Shown here one piece after another: positions 25,318 to 34,783 of a stretch of 52,841 bases of DNA. A model generated the notes under the pieces. It saw only the letters and a list, made by a program, of their open reading frames with translations, had not been told where the DNA came from and made no database searches. The translations under genes and the position numbers were made by a program. Source of the stretch: Marinomonas ostreistagni (lineage in GTDB: Bacteria > Pseudomonadota > Gammaproteobacteria > Pseudomonadales > Marinomonadaceae); assembly GCF_016461785.1 (NCBI RefSeq), contig NZ_JAEMUH010000021.1:1-52841 (forward strand), written 5' to 3'. Positions within the stretch are counted from its first letter, which is position 1. Each line of letters starts with the position of its first letter.

Positions 25318-25347
25318 TTCGCAATTGGTGAGACTTTTCCCTATAAT
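25318..25347 (+). promoter_or_regulatory. Putative promoter of trhO
   Basis: A perfect TATAAT (25342-25347) with a possible -35 TTCGCA (25318-25323), 18 nt apart. The leader to the GTG start would be about 50 nt. Confidence 0.5.
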
Positions 25348-25406
25348 GCGCGCCTTCAAATTAAGGCTCTGGTTTTACGTTCCAGATCGCATTAGGAGAG
25401 AAAGAC

Positions 25407-26399
25407 GTGTCAAAAGTTGTTGTATGTGCCCTGTATAAATTCGTTCAGCTTGATAACTATGAAGCATTGCGCGAACCCCTTCGTCAAACCCTTGAAGATA
25501 ACGCTATTCGCGGTACATTGTTGCTAGCGAAAGAGGGTATTAATGGTACGGTTGCAGGCAGCCGTGAAGGCATTGATGCTATGTTGGCTTGGTTAGATCA
25601 GCAGCCAGGTCTTGAAAACATTGTATACAAAGAGTCATACGATGAAGATATGCCGTTCTACCGTACTAAGGTGAAACTGAAAAAAGAAATCGTAACTATG
25701 GGTGTTGAAGGTGTTGATCCACGTAAAGTGGTCGGTACCTACGTTAAGCCGAAAGATTGGAACGCACTGATTTCAGATCCTGATGTTGTGCTGATTGATA
25801 CACGTAACGATTACGAATTCCAAATCGGTACGTTTGAGAACGCGGTTAACCCTAAAACCGATACCTTCCGTGAGTTCCCTCAGTACGTTAAAGAAAACCT
25901 TGATCCAGAGAAGAATAAGAAAGTGGCTATGTTCTGTACAGGTGGTATCCGTTGTGAAAAATCCACTGCTTACTTGAAAGAGCAAGGTTTTGAAGAGGTT
26001 TATCACCTTGAAGGCGGTATTCTTAAATACCTAGAGGAAGTGCCTGAAGAAGACACTATGTGGAAAGGTGAGTGTTTCGTATTCGATAACCGAGTATCAG
26101 TAAATCATAAGCTTGAGAAAGGTGAATACGACCAGTGCCATGCTTGCCGTATGCCAATCACTGAAGAAGAAAAGCAAGATGAGCGCTTTGAGCAAGGCGT
26201 GAGCTGTCCACATTGCTTCGATAAGTACACCGATGAGCAGCGTCGTCGTTTTGTTGAGCGTGAGCGTCAAGTTCAGCTTGCTAAAGAACGCGGTGAAGCG
26301 CACATTGGTGCAGAAGTTGTTGATGCAGTTGAAAAACATCGCCGTGAAAAAGAGCTTGAGCGTGAGCGTCAACGCCAAGCTGGCCAACAAGCAAGCTAA
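25407..26399 (+). CDS. trhO: tRNA uridine(34) hydroxylase
   Basis: A 330-aa rhodanese-domain enzyme that, with prephenate-independent O2 chemistry, forms 5-hydroxyuridine at the wobble position of tRNAs, a precursor of cmo5U/mo5U. The N-terminal acylphosphatase-like domain ends with [16 protein letters not shown]. The rhodanese loop [10 protein letters not shown] has the catalytic C177. A Cys-rich segment ([24 protein letters not shown]) and a charged helical tail rich in Arg and Glu follow. The start is GTG with AGGAGAG upstream. It ends at a terminator. Confidence 0.95.
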   Translation: MSKVVVCALYKFVQLDNYEALREPLRQTLEDNAIRGTLLLAKEGINGTVAGSREGIDAMLAWLDQQPGLENIVYKESYDEDMPFYRTKVKLKKEIVTMGVEGVDPRKVVGTYVKPKDWNALISDPDVVLIDTRNDYEFQIGTFENAVNPKTDTFREFPQYVKENLDPEKNKKVAMFCTGGIRCEKSTAYLKEQGFEEVYHLEGGILKYLEEVPEEDTMWKGECFVFDNRVSVNHKLEKGEYDQCHACRMPITEEEKQDERFEQGVSCPHCFDKYTDEQRRRFVERERQVQLAKERGEAHIGAEVVDAVEKHRREKELERERQRQAGQQAS

Positions 26400-26417
26400 T
26401 TGCTTATGTGATATTTC

Positions 26418-26446
26418 AAAAGGGTCAGCGAATGCTGGCCCTTTTT
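26418..26446 (+). terminator. Terminator of trhO
   Basis: AGGGTCAGC (26421-26429) pairs with GCTGGCCCT (26434-26442) over a GAAT loop, with one wobble, followed by TTTTT. Confidence 0.88.
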
Positions 26447-26470
26447 GCATTTTGGTCCCAACCGCATTCC

Positions 26471-26486
26471 TTTTTCAGCTGAAAAA
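26471..26486. promoter_or_regulatory. Perfect 16-bp palindrome upstream of dnaX
   Basis: TTTTTCAGCTGAAAAA is its own reverse complement. It sits 69 nt before the dnaX start and about 25 nt after the trhO terminator, where a dnaX promoter is expected. A regulatory role is possible; the A/T flanks also raise the chance that it is fortuitous. Confidence 0.35.
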
Positions 26487-26554
26487 GCTTAAAATTCAGT
26501 AAATTATCCACTGTGCTGTTAAATGCAGCCCCAGTCATCACCAGATTAGATTGC

Positions 26555-28735
26555 ATGAGCTATCAAGTACTCGCACGAAAATGGCGTCCGCAAACCTTCC
26601 TAGAAATGGCAGGTCAAGATCACGTATTGCAAGCCTTAGTTAATGCTTTGCGTCAACAGCGCTTGCATCACGCTTACTTGTTCACGGGAACTCGTGGTGT
26701 AGGTAAAACCACCATTGCGCGTATTTTTGCTAAATGTCTGAACTGTGAAACCAACGGCATTTCACCTGAACCGTGTGGTGAATGTGATAGCTGTCGCGAA
26801 ATTGCTGAAGGTCGTTTTGTCGATCTGATTGAAGTCGATGCGGCATCTCGAACTAAGGTGGAAGACACCCGCGAACTACTTGAAAACGTACAATACGCAC
26901 CGACTCGTGGTCGATTTAAAGTCTACCTGATAGACGAAGTGCACATGCTTTCGACACACTCTTTTAACGCTTTATTAAAAACGTTAGAAGAGCCACCTGA
27001 ACATGTTAAATTTTTACTGGCGACAACTGACCCTCAAAAACTACCTGTGACGATCTTATCACGCTGTTTGCAGTTCAATTTGAAGAATATGTCGGCACAG
27101 CGTGTAGTGGATTATCTACAAAAGGTATTAACCACAGAACAAGTTAGCTTTGATCAACCTGCATTGTGGCAAATTGGTCAAGCCGCCAATGGCAGTATGC
27201 GTGATGCTTTGAGTCTCACCGATCAGGCAATTGCCTTTGGTGACGGCCAAATCACCGAGACTGGTGTTACCTCTATGCTAGGTTTGGTGAATCAAAGTCA
27301 GATCCTTGCACTGCTTGAGTCAGTAGCAGCGAAAGACGCAGCAAAAACCCTGCAAAAAATTGAAGCGCTAGCAGACTATCAGCCAGATTTTGTTTCAATA
27401 TGCGGCGCCATGTTGGATTCACTGCACCGTGTTGCAGTTGAGCAGCAAGTGCCTGGGGTGTTGCAAGATCAGATTGGTGATCTGGCCCGAATAAAGCATA
27501 TTGCGCAAACGGTTTCACCTGAAGAAGTTCAAGTGATGTACCAAAGTTTGTTAGTAGGGCGTAGAGATTTGCCGCTTTCGCATTCGATAAAGTCTGGCTT
27601 TGAAATGCTCATGCTAAGGTTGATCGCGTTTCGTCCTGCAAATGCGATGACTGTTCGTTATGATGCGCCTCCAGTTCCTCAGCCTCAGGTCTCTTCGTCT
27701 TCACCTACTGATATGACACAAGAGAACACTCCGATAATAGAGCCTACGGTCGAGCAGCGTAAGACCGCAGACATTGTCAATGTACCTGAAAGTATTGATG
27801 AACAAGGCTTGTTAGCAAGCAGTGATTCGCTTGAATCTCAGGTAGAGGCTGAACCGGAACCTAATACGCTAGCAGCTGAGAGTGTCAATGTTACTGCTGT
27901 GATTGAAGAGGAAATCGAAGCAACGCCTCCGCAAGAAAGCACAATGGATGCTTCGCCTCCAGTAATTGATGAACCATCATATGATGATGTGCCGCCTTGG
28001 GATGAATCACTACCAGAAAATCCACAAAATACGGTAGCTATGCAAACTGTTGATGCGGTCGACAGTGTGACAGCTGAAACGCCTGCACCGTCAACTAAAG
28101 CATCTGGCATTGACCCCGCTGAGCGCTTGTCCAGAATGTTGCATGATGATTCAAATGATATGGATGATGAGGAAAGCGATGAAGAGGCCGATGAGCGGGC
28201 CATCGCTGAAACGGAAGACCCTTATGCAACGGCGGCTAATTTGGTTGAGGCGGTAAATGAAAAGCCTTCGCTAATTGATAAACATCCAGATACCGTTGCA
28301 CAGCCAGCGCTAGCGATGCCTTTGCCAGATATCGCGCACTTTAAAGATATGACCATGAATTTATGGTGGTTAGTAGCGCCTCGGTTGAAATTAACGGGCT
28401 TAGTACAAAATATAGTTATGAACTCTTGTTTGATGGATGCATCGGAACAGGGGATACGATTACAGGTCCCATTAGAATACGGACACATGCTGAATCAGGC
28501 ACGTTATGAACAAATTCAACGAGAGTTGTCCGGTTTCTTTGAGGTACATGTACCGCTGATTATTGATACGCTTGAGGAAGTTCAAGGTGTTACAGCGGAA
28601 GAATTTGCGGCAAGCAAGCGTGCTGAAGCATTGCAGGCAGCCATTACACACTTGAATAATCATCCTATCGTGCAAGCTCTGGCTAGTACGATGGGAGGGC
28701 AAGTTATATACGACACTGTTAAAGTGAAAGCCTAG
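26555..28735 (+). CDS. dnaX: DNA polymerase III subunit tau (clamp loader)
   Basis: A 726-aa AAA+ clamp-loader subunit. [15 protein letters not shown] is the usual N-terminus, so the ATG at 26555 is used rather than one at 26513. Walker A GTRGVGKT lies at 45-52, zinc-binding cysteines at C64, C74, C77 and C80, and the DEVH box is LIDEVHMLS. The gamma region ends near residue 370, followed by an acidic, low-complexity linker and the C-terminal tau domain ([33 protein letters not shown]) that binds polymerase alpha and DnaB. I see no A-AAA-AAG slippery heptamer in the linker region, so a frameshifted gamma is not evident. It heads the dnaX-ybaB-recR operon. Confidence 0.97.
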   Translation: MSYQVLARKWRPQTFLEMAGQDHVLQALVNALRQQRLHHAYLFTGTRGVGKTTIARIFAKCLNCETNGISPEPCGECDSCREIAEGRFVDLIEVDAASRTKVEDTRELLENVQYAPTRGRFKVYLIDEVHMLSTHSFNALLKTLEEPPEHVKFLLATTDPQKLPVTILSRCLQFNLKNMSAQRVVDYLQKVLTTEQVSFDQPALWQIGQAANGSMRDALSLTDQAIAFGDGQITETGVTSMLGLVNQSQILALLESVAAKDAAKTLQKIEALADYQPDFVSICGAMLDSLHRVAVEQQVPGVLQDQIGDLARIKHIAQTVSPEEVQVMYQSLLVGRRDLPLSHSIKSGFEMLMLRLIAFRPANAMTVRYDAPPVPQPQVSSSSPTDMTQENTPIIEPTVEQRKTADIVNVPESIDEQGLLASSDSLESQVEAEPEPNTLAAESVNVTAVIEEEIEATPPQESTMDASPPVIDEPSYDDVPPWDESLPENPQNTVAMQTVDAVDSVTAETPAPSTKASGIDPAERLSRMLHDDSNDMDDEESDEEADERAIAETEDPYATAANLVEAVNEKPSLIDKHPDTVAQPALAMPLPDIAHFKDMTMNLWWLVAPRLKLTGLVQNIVMNSCLMDASEQGIRLQVPLEYGHMLNQARYEQIQRELSGFFEVHVPLIIDTLEEVQGVTAEEFAASKRAEALQAAITHLNNHPIVQALASTMGGQVIYDTVKVKA

Positions 28736-28755
28736 TTAGAATATTGGAGAGATTT

Positions 28756-29082
28756 ATGTTTAAAGGTGGTATGGGCAACATGATGCGCCAAGCGCAGAAA
28801 ATGCAAGAAAATATGCAAAAAGCCCAAGAAGAAATCGGCAACATGGAAGTAGAAGGTCAAGCAGGTGCTGGCCTAGTTAAAGTGACCATGACAGGTCGCC
28901 ATGACGTAAAACGTGTTTCCATTGATGATTCTTTGTTTGAAGATGACAAGGAAATGCTTGAAGACCTAATCGCAGCAGCGATCAATGATGCTGTGCGTAA
29001 CATAGAAACAGCTTCTAAAGACAAAATGTCAGAAGCAACGGCGGGTATGCCAATTCCTCCTGGCTTCAAAATGCCATTCTAA
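28756..29082 (+). CDS. ybaB: YbaB/EbfC-family nucleoid-associated protein
   Basis: A 108-aa DNA-binding protein that forms 'tweezer' dimers. The helix [25 protein letters not shown] and the sheet [23 protein letters not shown] are characteristic, as is the C-terminal [12 protein letters not shown]. The start at 28756 has TTGGAGAG upstream; an earlier ATG at 28744 lies inside that ribosome-binding region. It is placed between dnaX and recR, the standard order. Confidence 0.96.
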   Translation: MFKGGMGNMMRQAQKMQENMQKAQEEIGNMEVEGQAGAGLVKVTMTGRHDVKRVSIDDSLFEDDKEMLEDLIAAAINDAVRNIETASKDKMSEATAGMPIPPGFKMPF

Positions 29083-29096
29083 TTGGAGATAGGTAC

Positions 29097-29690
29097 TTGT
29101 TTAGTCCGTTAATTAAAGAACTCATTGAATCTTTGCGATGCCTACCAGGTGTAGGGCCAAAGTCTGCTCAGAAAATGGCGTTGTACCTTTTGGAGCGTGA
29201 TTCTCAAGGCGCTGACCGCTTAGCCGTTTCACTTCGTTCCGCTTTAGACAAGGTAGGGCGATGCCAACAATGTCGAACTTTAACGGAAGATAACTTGTGT
29301 CCAATTTGCGCTGATGACCAGCGTAATCAGCAACGACTCTGCATTGTGGAAACGCCAGCAGATGTCATCGCAATTGAAAGTACTAAGCAGTTTGACGGCT
29401 TATATTTTGTTCTTCTAGGGCATCTGTCTCCGATTGATGGGATTGGCCCAGAAGAACTTGGTTTGGATCGTCTTGAAATGCTTTGTAAAGAGCAAGGTGT
29501 CGAAGAGGTCATCATCGCGACCAATAGTACGGTCGAAGGTGAGGCAACTTGTCATTATATTGCTCAACTCCTTAAGCCAAATGGTATTGATGTAAGCCGC
29601 ATTGCCCAAGGTGTGCCGATGGGTGGTGAATTGGAATACGTTGATGGCAATACGTTGGCTTTGGCACTTGAAGGTCGGAAGAAACTCTAA
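29097..29690 (+). CDS. recR: Recombination mediator protein RecR
   Basis: A 197-aa DNA repair protein that works with RecO (and RecF) to load RecA on gaps. It has the N-terminal helix-hairpin-helix ([17 protein letters not shown]), the zinc finger cysteines C56, C59, C68 and C71, and the TOPRIM domain from about residue 80 ([28 protein letters not shown]). Translation starts at TTG (29097) with GGAGATAGG upstream; no ATG fits the family N-terminus. The stop is one base before the rnd start. Confidence 0.96.
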   Translation: MFSPLIKELIESLRCLPGVGPKSAQKMALYLLERDSQGADRLAVSLRSALDKVGRCQQCRTLTEDNLCPICADDQRNQQRLCIVETPADVIAIESTKQFDGLYFVLLGHLSPIDGIGPEELGLDRLEMLCKEQGVEEVIIATNSTVEGEATCHYIAQLLKPNGIDVSRIAQGVPMGGELEYVDGNTLALALEGRKKL

Positions 29691-29691
29691 C

Positions 29692-30831
29692 ATGGATACT
29701 CAAAATCAAAATTTAGACATAGTCTGGGTGGATACTGATGCTGCCTTGGAAGAGTGGTGTGACTATTGGAGCACTTTATCTTTCGTTGCAGTGGATACGG
29801 AGTTTGTTCGTCGTACAACTTATTATCCAGTCACAGGGTTGATTCAGATTTCTGAAGGCAAAAAAGCAGTACTTATTGATCCACAAACGATTTCAGATTG
29901 GTCTGCTTTGCGGGACTTAATGGTGAATGAAAGCGTTATGAAAGTCTTTCATGCCTGCTCGGAAGATCTTGATGTATTCGATCGCTTGTTAGGTGTTCTG
30001 CCTGTACCATTTTATGACACTCAAATTGGCGAAGCCTTCGCTGGTGCTGAATGGTCGTTAAGCTATGTTAAGCTAGTTAAAGCTTATCTAGACATCGATG
30101 TGGCAAAAGACGAAACACGTTCTGATTGGACGTTGCGCCCTTTAACTGACGCGCAGAAACGTTATGCAGCACTGGATGTCATCTATTTGGCGGAAGTTTA
30201 TCCAATGCAAGTTCAACGCCTACAAGCAAGAAGTATGTTGGACTGGGTATTGGAAGATTGCGAAAGCCTGAAGTGGCAGTATCAACAGAACAATGACCCA
30301 GAACAGAATTGGGATGGTGTCAAAGCGGCGTGGCGTTTAAGTCCAAAAGGGCTGACACTGCTTAGAATGTTGTTTCTATGGCGCGATGAGCGTGCTCGTC
30401 AAGATGATTTGCCGAAAGGCCAAGTATTAAAAGACCGCTCTCTTTGGGCAATCGCTAAATTTATGCCAGACAATGCCAGAAGCTTGGGGAAAGTGGAGGA
30501 TGTAACACCGAAACAAGTGCGTTTATACGCTGATGTGGTGTTAGAGAAAGTTGCTTGTGTGAATGAACTTAGCGCTGACGAATTTCAAAATCCATTGCCG
30601 GCGCCATTACCATCGGATGCTGGAGACTTATCAAAAGCGATCCGCAGCTATTTGAAAGAGCTGGCGCAAACATTTGCTATTGCTCCTGAAGTGGTATTGA
30701 AGCGTAAATTGCTTGACCCGTTATTGCGTCATATTTATGAAGGTTCACCGATGGACTGGTCGAATCCTGCTTTTAATGGTTGGCGTCAAGACAAGGTTAT
30801 TAAACCTTTGTTAGAAAAATTCGCCAAGTAA
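29692..30831 (+). CDS. rnd: Ribonuclease D
   Basis: A 379-aa 3'-5' exoribonuclease in tRNA 3'-end maturation. DEDD catalytic motifs are D35/E37 (VAVDTEFVR), the Asp in HACSEDLDVF and YAALDV with the Tyr of the DEDDy class. HRDC domains follow (LLRMLFLWRDERARQDDLPKGQVLKD). The start at 29692 is one base after the recR stop; a longer reading from 29602 lies inside recR in another frame. In many Pseudomonas-like genomes rnd is followed by ycgL and ycgN, as here. Confidence 0.95.
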   Translation: MDTQNQNLDIVWVDTDAALEEWCDYWSTLSFVAVDTEFVRRTTYYPVTGLIQISEGKKAVLIDPQTISDWSALRDLMVNESVMKVFHACSEDLDVFDRLLGVLPVPFYDTQIGEAFAGAEWSLSYVKLVKAYLDIDVAKDETRSDWTLRPLTDAQKRYAALDVIYLAEVYPMQVQRLQARSMLDWVLEDCESLKWQYQQNNDPEQNWDGVKAAWRLSPKGLTLLRMLFLWRDERARQDDLPKGQVLKDRSLWAIAKFMPDNARSLGKVEDVTPKQVRLYADVVLEKVACVNELSADEFQNPLPAPLPSDAGDLSKAIRSYLKELAQTFAIAPEVVLKRKLLDPLLRHIYEGSPMDWSNPAFNGWRQDKVIKPLLEKFAK

Positions 30832-30854
30832 ACTGATACCTTGTGAGACTCATT

Positions 30855-31145
30855 ATGAGCCAAATGATTATTGAAATATTTCGTTCTTCAAAGCGTGATG
30901 AAATGTATTTATACGTTGAGAAGCAAAAAGGTACTAAGGATGTGCCTGAAATGCTGATGGAACGCTTTGGTAAGCCCATCAGTGCAATGACTATGCTTCT
31001 GAAGCCAGAGAAGAAACTGGCTCGTGCGAATGCTGAAGACGTTATGAAAGCGATTCGTGAGCAAGGTTTTTATTTGCAAATGCCACCTGTTCGCGATGAG
31101 TACCTGCTAGATTTATATAAAGCACCAACGGAAGCTAAGTACTAA
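30855..31145 (+). CDS. ycgL: YcgL-domain protein
   Basis: A 96-aa protein matching the family at [21 protein letters not shown] and the C-terminal [11 protein letters not shown] 30855 is preferred to a GTG at 30843. Its stop and the ycgN start overlap in TAATG, indicating translational coupling. The molecular function of YcgL is not established. Confidence 0.92.
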   Translation: MSQMIIEIFRSSKRDEMYLYVEKQKGTKDVPEMLMERFGKPISAMTMLLKPEKKLARANAEDVMKAIREQGFYLQMPPVRDEYLLDLYKAPTEAKY

Positions 31146-31630
31146 TGATCGCCAAGCGTTATGAACCATTTTGGAAAACGACTCCACTGGCGCAAATGTC
31201 TTCTGCCGAGTGGGAGTCTATTTGTGATGGTTGTGCAAAGTGCTGCCTGCAGAAGTTGATGGACGACGAGACTGATGAGGTTTACTACACCGATCTTGCT
31301 TGTCACCAACTCGATATCAAAGGCTGTCGTTGTAAAGTTTATGACAAGCGCTTAGAGAAAGTGGAAGGGTGTCTTTCATTGACACCTCAAGATGTGACTG
31401 CATTTGAGTGGCTTCCAGATACTTGTAGTTATCGAGTGTTACATGAAACAGGTGACCTTCCGAATTGGCACCCTTTGGTTGTTGGTAGTCACCGAGAAAT
31501 GATTAGTCAAGGTTTAACGGTTAGTCATTATGCAGTTAACGAAAACACGGTTGACGAAGATCGCTGGCAAGAACATATAATCAAATGGGTTCATGGCATG
31601 CCAGAGTGCTACGATCCAACTCAAGACTGA
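31145..31630 (+). CDS. ycgN: YcgN-family cysteine-cluster protein
   Basis: A 161-aa UPF0260/YkgJ-type protein. Its clustered cysteines (CDGCAKCCLQKL, then LACHQLDIKGCRCKVY and GCLSL) suggest metal, probably iron-sulfur or zinc, binding. FEWLPDTCSYRVLHETGDLPNWHPLVVG is characteristic of the family. It overlaps ycgL by one base. The function is unknown; conserved linkage with rnd may hint at RNA-related work. Confidence 0.92.
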   Translation: MIAKRYEPFWKTTPLAQMSSAEWESICDGCAKCCLQKLMDDETDEVYYTDLACHQLDIKGCRCKVYDKRLEKVEGCLSLTPQDVTAFEWLPDTCSYRVLHETGDLPNWHPLVVGSHREMISQGLTVSHYAVNENTVDEDRWQEHIIKWVHGMPECYDPTQD

Positions 31631-31671
31631 CCACCTAGCGTGGTTTAATTCGCCGCCCAAGGAGTATCAAA

Positions 31672-33561
31672 ATGGTGAAACGAAGACAGTTACGAATTTT
31701 TGTATTATCACTGTTTCTTTTCTTTGTACCTTGGGCCTCTGCGGATACCCAATTTCGTTTAATTGTCGATGCATCTGGAAGTATGCTAATCAGCGATCCA
31801 GACAAACTTACGGCTGAATCTTTAAAGTTGATTTCAGACCTTGCTCCGGAGCAAAAGGCGACGCTGGGAGTATGGTTGTTTGGTGAGAGAGCGAGAGTTC
31901 TATTACCTGAGTCGATGATTAGCTCGTCGACAAAGTCAAAGTTAGATGACGCCATCAAAAGTTACACACCTGGCGACTTAAAAACTGATTTAGAGTCTAT
32001 TGTTCGCTTGTTAATTCAAACCCCTGACTCAGGTGATTTAGCACCAGGCTTTGATCGTCATTGGATTCTAGTGACAGATGGTATGGTGGATGTCAGCCTT
32101 GATGATGCCGTTAATCAAGCGTCTAGGAATCGCATCACTGACGAATTGGCCACTCAGTTAGCCGAGCGTGGTGTTCATCTTCATACTGTCTCAATGACTG
32201 GGTATACAGATAAAGAACTACTACAGTCTATTTCCACTTTAACAGATGCGACGCACACCGAGGTCGCTACCCCTGATGAGCTGCTTGATACGTTTGATCG
32301 TATTTTTTCTCAGGCTTCACCATCGGAAGAAGTGCCTTTTGAAGGTAACACTTTCTTTATTGATGATGCGATAGACGAGGCCACATTGCTTATCTTTCAT
32401 GAGCAAGGTGTTACTCCCAAAATACATCAGCCTAACGGAAAAGAGTTAAGCTTATCTGCTTTGAATGTATCAGCTGTACAGGCCGATCATTATTTGTTGG
32501 CAACGGTCACTAAACCAATGGTTGGTACTTGGCAAGTGGAGGACGTTGACCTCGAGCGCAGTAACATTCGAGTGATTACGAAATTAAGTGCTCAAGCTAC
32601 AAAAGTTGCGCCCGTCTTGTTCGTCAATGAGCCTATTTACTCCACTGTAGGTCTTTTTCAAGATGATCAATTGATAGATGACCCTGAAGTGCTTGATCTA
32701 ATAGAGGTACATCAAAGCTTAAATTTATTAAACGGAGAAACGACTAAGCAGTTATTAAAAAGGCCTCTGTTGACCGCAAATTATCAATTTAAAAATAAAA
32801 TTGACCAAATAACTGATAGTGGTAATTACGAATTGATTTCTGAAGTCGATGGAAAAACCTTTGTACGTAAGCTTAGCCAGTTTTTTTCCGTGGCGGTACC
32901 TATTGAGCTTGAGGCGTCTAAGCAAAGTGAAAACTTAATCTCTTTTTCAGCTAAGCCAACTAACCTGCGTTTAAATATGTTGCGAAGTAATGCGAAGTTG
33001 ATTTTGACCTCAAATGATGGCAGTGAAGAGTCACTAGAAATGCCATTAATAGGCGAAGGGTTTTGGCAGAAAATCTACCCTGTGTCTCCAAATACAACTT
33101 TAAGTGCCCATGTTCGACTGATTGGTATTACTCAGCAAGGTGTTCGTTTTGAGTACTCAACCCCAGATTGGTATTTAACACGAGATGGCGCTGGAGACGT
33201 TTCACTCAGTCAGCTGAAACAAGAACCAGAAACAGCGCTGGCTACCGCCGCAGCCGTTAATCGAGATTTGGTGCCATTAGTGATTACTCCCCAAGTTGCA
33301 GTTGTCGCAACAGATGAAGTGGATATGCCAGCTGATAATGAGAATACAGATGAGGCGAATGATAAAGAAGCCGACGCAAGTCAAATAGCGGATGATACCG
33401 CTGTGGACAACGAGGAAGAAGCTCCTGCCGGCCTTTCAAAAACCGATTGGCTATTATATGGATCGCTGAATGGTGCAGGCTTATTAGTTCTTATCGGAGG
33501 CTACTGGCTGTTCCGACGTGTCCGTAAGAAACGTAAGCAAATTGATATAGAAGATAAATAA
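31672..33561 (+). CDS. Membrane-anchored von Willebrand factor A-domain protein (TIGR03503-like)
   Basis: A 629-aa envelope protein. The signal peptide ends at ASA (22-24). The VWA domain occupies about residues 27-215, with MIDAS motif D33-A-S-G-S and WILVTDGMVDVS, so metal-dependent adhesion is possible. Beta-rich domains follow to about residue 530. A Glu/Asp-rich stretch precedes a single C-terminal membrane helix (about 595-615) and a basic tail (RRVRKKRKQ). AAGGAG precedes the ATG. It resembles the uncharacterised TIGR03503 family as I recall it. The yafJ-like gene starts 1 nt later, so the two are probably cotranscribed. Confidence 0.85.
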   Translation: MVKRRQLRIFVLSLFLFFVPWASADTQFRLIVDASGSMLISDPDKLTAESLKLISDLAPEQKATLGVWLFGERARVLLPESMISSSTKSKLDDAIKSYTPGDLKTDLESIVRLLIQTPDSGDLAPGFDRHWILVTDGMVDVSLDDAVNQASRNRITDELATQLAERGVHLHTVSMTGYTDKELLQSISTLTDATHTEVATPDELLDTFDRIFSQASPSEEVPFEGNTFFIDDAIDEATLLIFHEQGVTPKIHQPNGKELSLSALNVSAVQADHYLLATVTKPMVGTWQVEDVDLERSNIRVITKLSAQATKVAPVLFVNEPIYSTVGLFQDDQLIDDPEVLDLIEVHQSLNLLNGETTKQLLKRPLLTANYQFKNKIDQITDSGNYELISEVDGKTFVRKLSQFFSVAVPIELEASKQSENLISFSAKPTNLRLNMLRSNAKLILTSNDGSEESLEMPLIGEGFWQKIYPVSPNTTLSAHVRLIGITQQGVRFEYSTPDWYLTRDGAGDVSLSQLKQEPETALATAAAVNRDLVPLVITPQVAVVATDEVDMPADNENTDEANDKEADASQIADDTAVDNEEEAPAGLSKTDWLLYGSLNGAGLLVLIGGYWLFRRVRKKRKQIDIEDK

Positions 33562-33562
33562 A

Positions 33563-34357
33563 ATGTGTGAGTTGCTAGGTATGAGTGCAAATGTCCCTAC
33601 AGATATTTGCTTCAGTTTTTCAGGTCTGCGTGCTCGTGGTGGCAGAACTGGTCCCCATAAAGATGGTTGGGGTATGGCTATGTATCGTGACAGTAGCGTT
33701 TGGTCTATTCATGATCCAAGACCTAGTGCGGATTCTGATATGGCTGAAGTGATGAGCAAAACTTCATTAAAGTGCCATATTGTGATCAGCCATATTCGAC
33801 AAGCAAATGTGGGTAATGTGTGCTTGCCGAATACCCATCCATTTAGCCGTCTGTTATGGAATAAAACATGGAGTTACGCCCATAATGGCCAGTTAGATTC
33901 TCCACAAGACTTGGCTCTGTTAACGCACTTCCCATTAGGTACGACGGATTCTGAGCGGGCTTTTTGCTGGTTAATTGAGCAGCTATTAGCGAAGTTTGGT
34001 GACCAAATGCCTGAGCTAGATAAGCTAACTGCTTTTCTTGGCGAGCAATGTGATCGTTTAAGAGAAAAGGGTGTGTTCAATATGATGTTATCAAATGGCC
34101 AGTTCTTATTTTGCTACTGTACAACCAAGCTACATTGGATAACACGTCGTGCGCCGTTTAAGCCTGCAACGTTGTCTGATGAAGATGTCACCATTGATTT
34201 CAAAGAAGTCACCACGGACAAAGATGTTGTCACTGTGATCGCGACACAGCCTCTTACGCATGATGAGACATGGAAGCAAATGCAAGTGGGTGAGATGTGT
34301 GTGTTTGATGCGGGTGAGTTGGTGGCTCGTATTGAGTCAAAAGTGTCATCAGAATAA
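33563..34357 (+). CDS. yafJ: Class II glutamine amidotransferase, YafJ-like
   Basis: A 264-aa Ntn-hydrolase. The catalytic Cys2 (MCELLGMSANVPTD) becomes N-terminal after Met removal. Supporting motifs are HKDGWGMAMY, SHIRQAN and NTHPF...YAHNGQL, all typical of YafJ/DUG3-type amidotransferases. It may release ammonia from glutamine or cleave a gamma-glutamyl compound; the partner is unknown. One base separates it from the VWA gene. Confidence 0.92.
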   Translation: MCELLGMSANVPTDICFSFSGLRARGGRTGPHKDGWGMAMYRDSSVWSIHDPRPSADSDMAEVMSKTSLKCHIVISHIRQANVGNVCLPNTHPFSRLLWNKTWSYAHNGQLDSPQDLALLTHFPLGTTDSERAFCWLIEQLLAKFGDQMPELDKLTAFLGEQCDRLREKGVFNMMLSNGQFLFCYCTTKLHWITRRAPFKPATLSDEDVTIDFKEVTTDKDVVTVIATQPLTHDETWKQMQVGEMCVFDAGELVARIESKVSSE

Positions 34358-34490
34358 AAAAGCAAAAAAACTATCAGAATTATAAAGTTAATTGATTTTA
34401 TTGTTTAAGTGGTTTGCCCTACATTAAAGCTATACAGAGCAATTAAGCTCAGCAACGGATTAAGCTGCCGTTAATTAATAAGGGGAACAA

Positions 34491-34730
34491 ATGATGAAAC
34501 ATTACACTTTATATTGCTCAGCAGATAACGAATTCTGCAATCTTGCTAAGAATACTTTGACACTAAATAACATCGATTTTGATACGGTAAACGTTGAGGC
34601 TAATTCTGCTAACGAAGCTTTGATGCGTGTTTTTGATGGCGAAGAAAGTAAAGCACCAAAAGTATTCTACGGAACAGAATACGTTGGCAACCTCGGCGAC
34701 ATTCAAAGACTCTTTAACATAGCAATTTGA
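34491..34730 (+). CDS. Glutaredoxin-like protein lacking the nucleophilic cysteine
   Basis: A 79-aa thioredoxin-fold protein: HYTLYCSADNEFCNLAKNTL, IDFDTVNVE, APKVFYGTEYVGNLGDIQRL. Where glutaredoxins have C-P-Y-C, this has N13-E-F-C16: the N-terminal nucleophile is lost and the second cysteine retained. A further Cys9 gives a C-x6-C pair. The cis-proline (APKV) is retained. AGGGG lies before two adjacent ATGs (34491 and 34494). It probably does not work as a classical dithiol glutaredoxin. It is flanked by a bidirectional terminator. Confidence 0.8.
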   Translation: MMKHYTLYCSADNEFCNLAKNTLTLNNIDFDTVNVEANSANEALMRVFDGEESKAPKVFYGTEYVGNLGDIQRLFNIAI

Positions 34731-34733
34731 TCA

Positions 34734-34761
34734 AAAAAACAGGCTCAATGAGCCTGTTTTT
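34734..34761. terminator. Bidirectional terminator between the glutaredoxin-like gene and cysK
   Basis: AAAAAACAGGCTC (34734-34746) pairs perfectly with GAGCCTGTTTTTT (34750-34762) over AAT, giving T runs for both converging transcripts. Confidence 0.9.
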
Positions 34762-34783
34762 TTATGCTGAAAAGGTATGAAAT

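Noticed and set aside
26447..26554. 4.5S (ffs) RNA upstream of dnaX, as in some gammaproteobacteria
   Set aside because: The conserved GGAAGGAAGCAG-type core is absent.
27330..27365. CAA-AAA-ATT run in dnaX as a frameshift site
   Set aside because: The phase is not X-XXY-YYZ, and it lies in the clamp-loader domain, too early for a gamma product.
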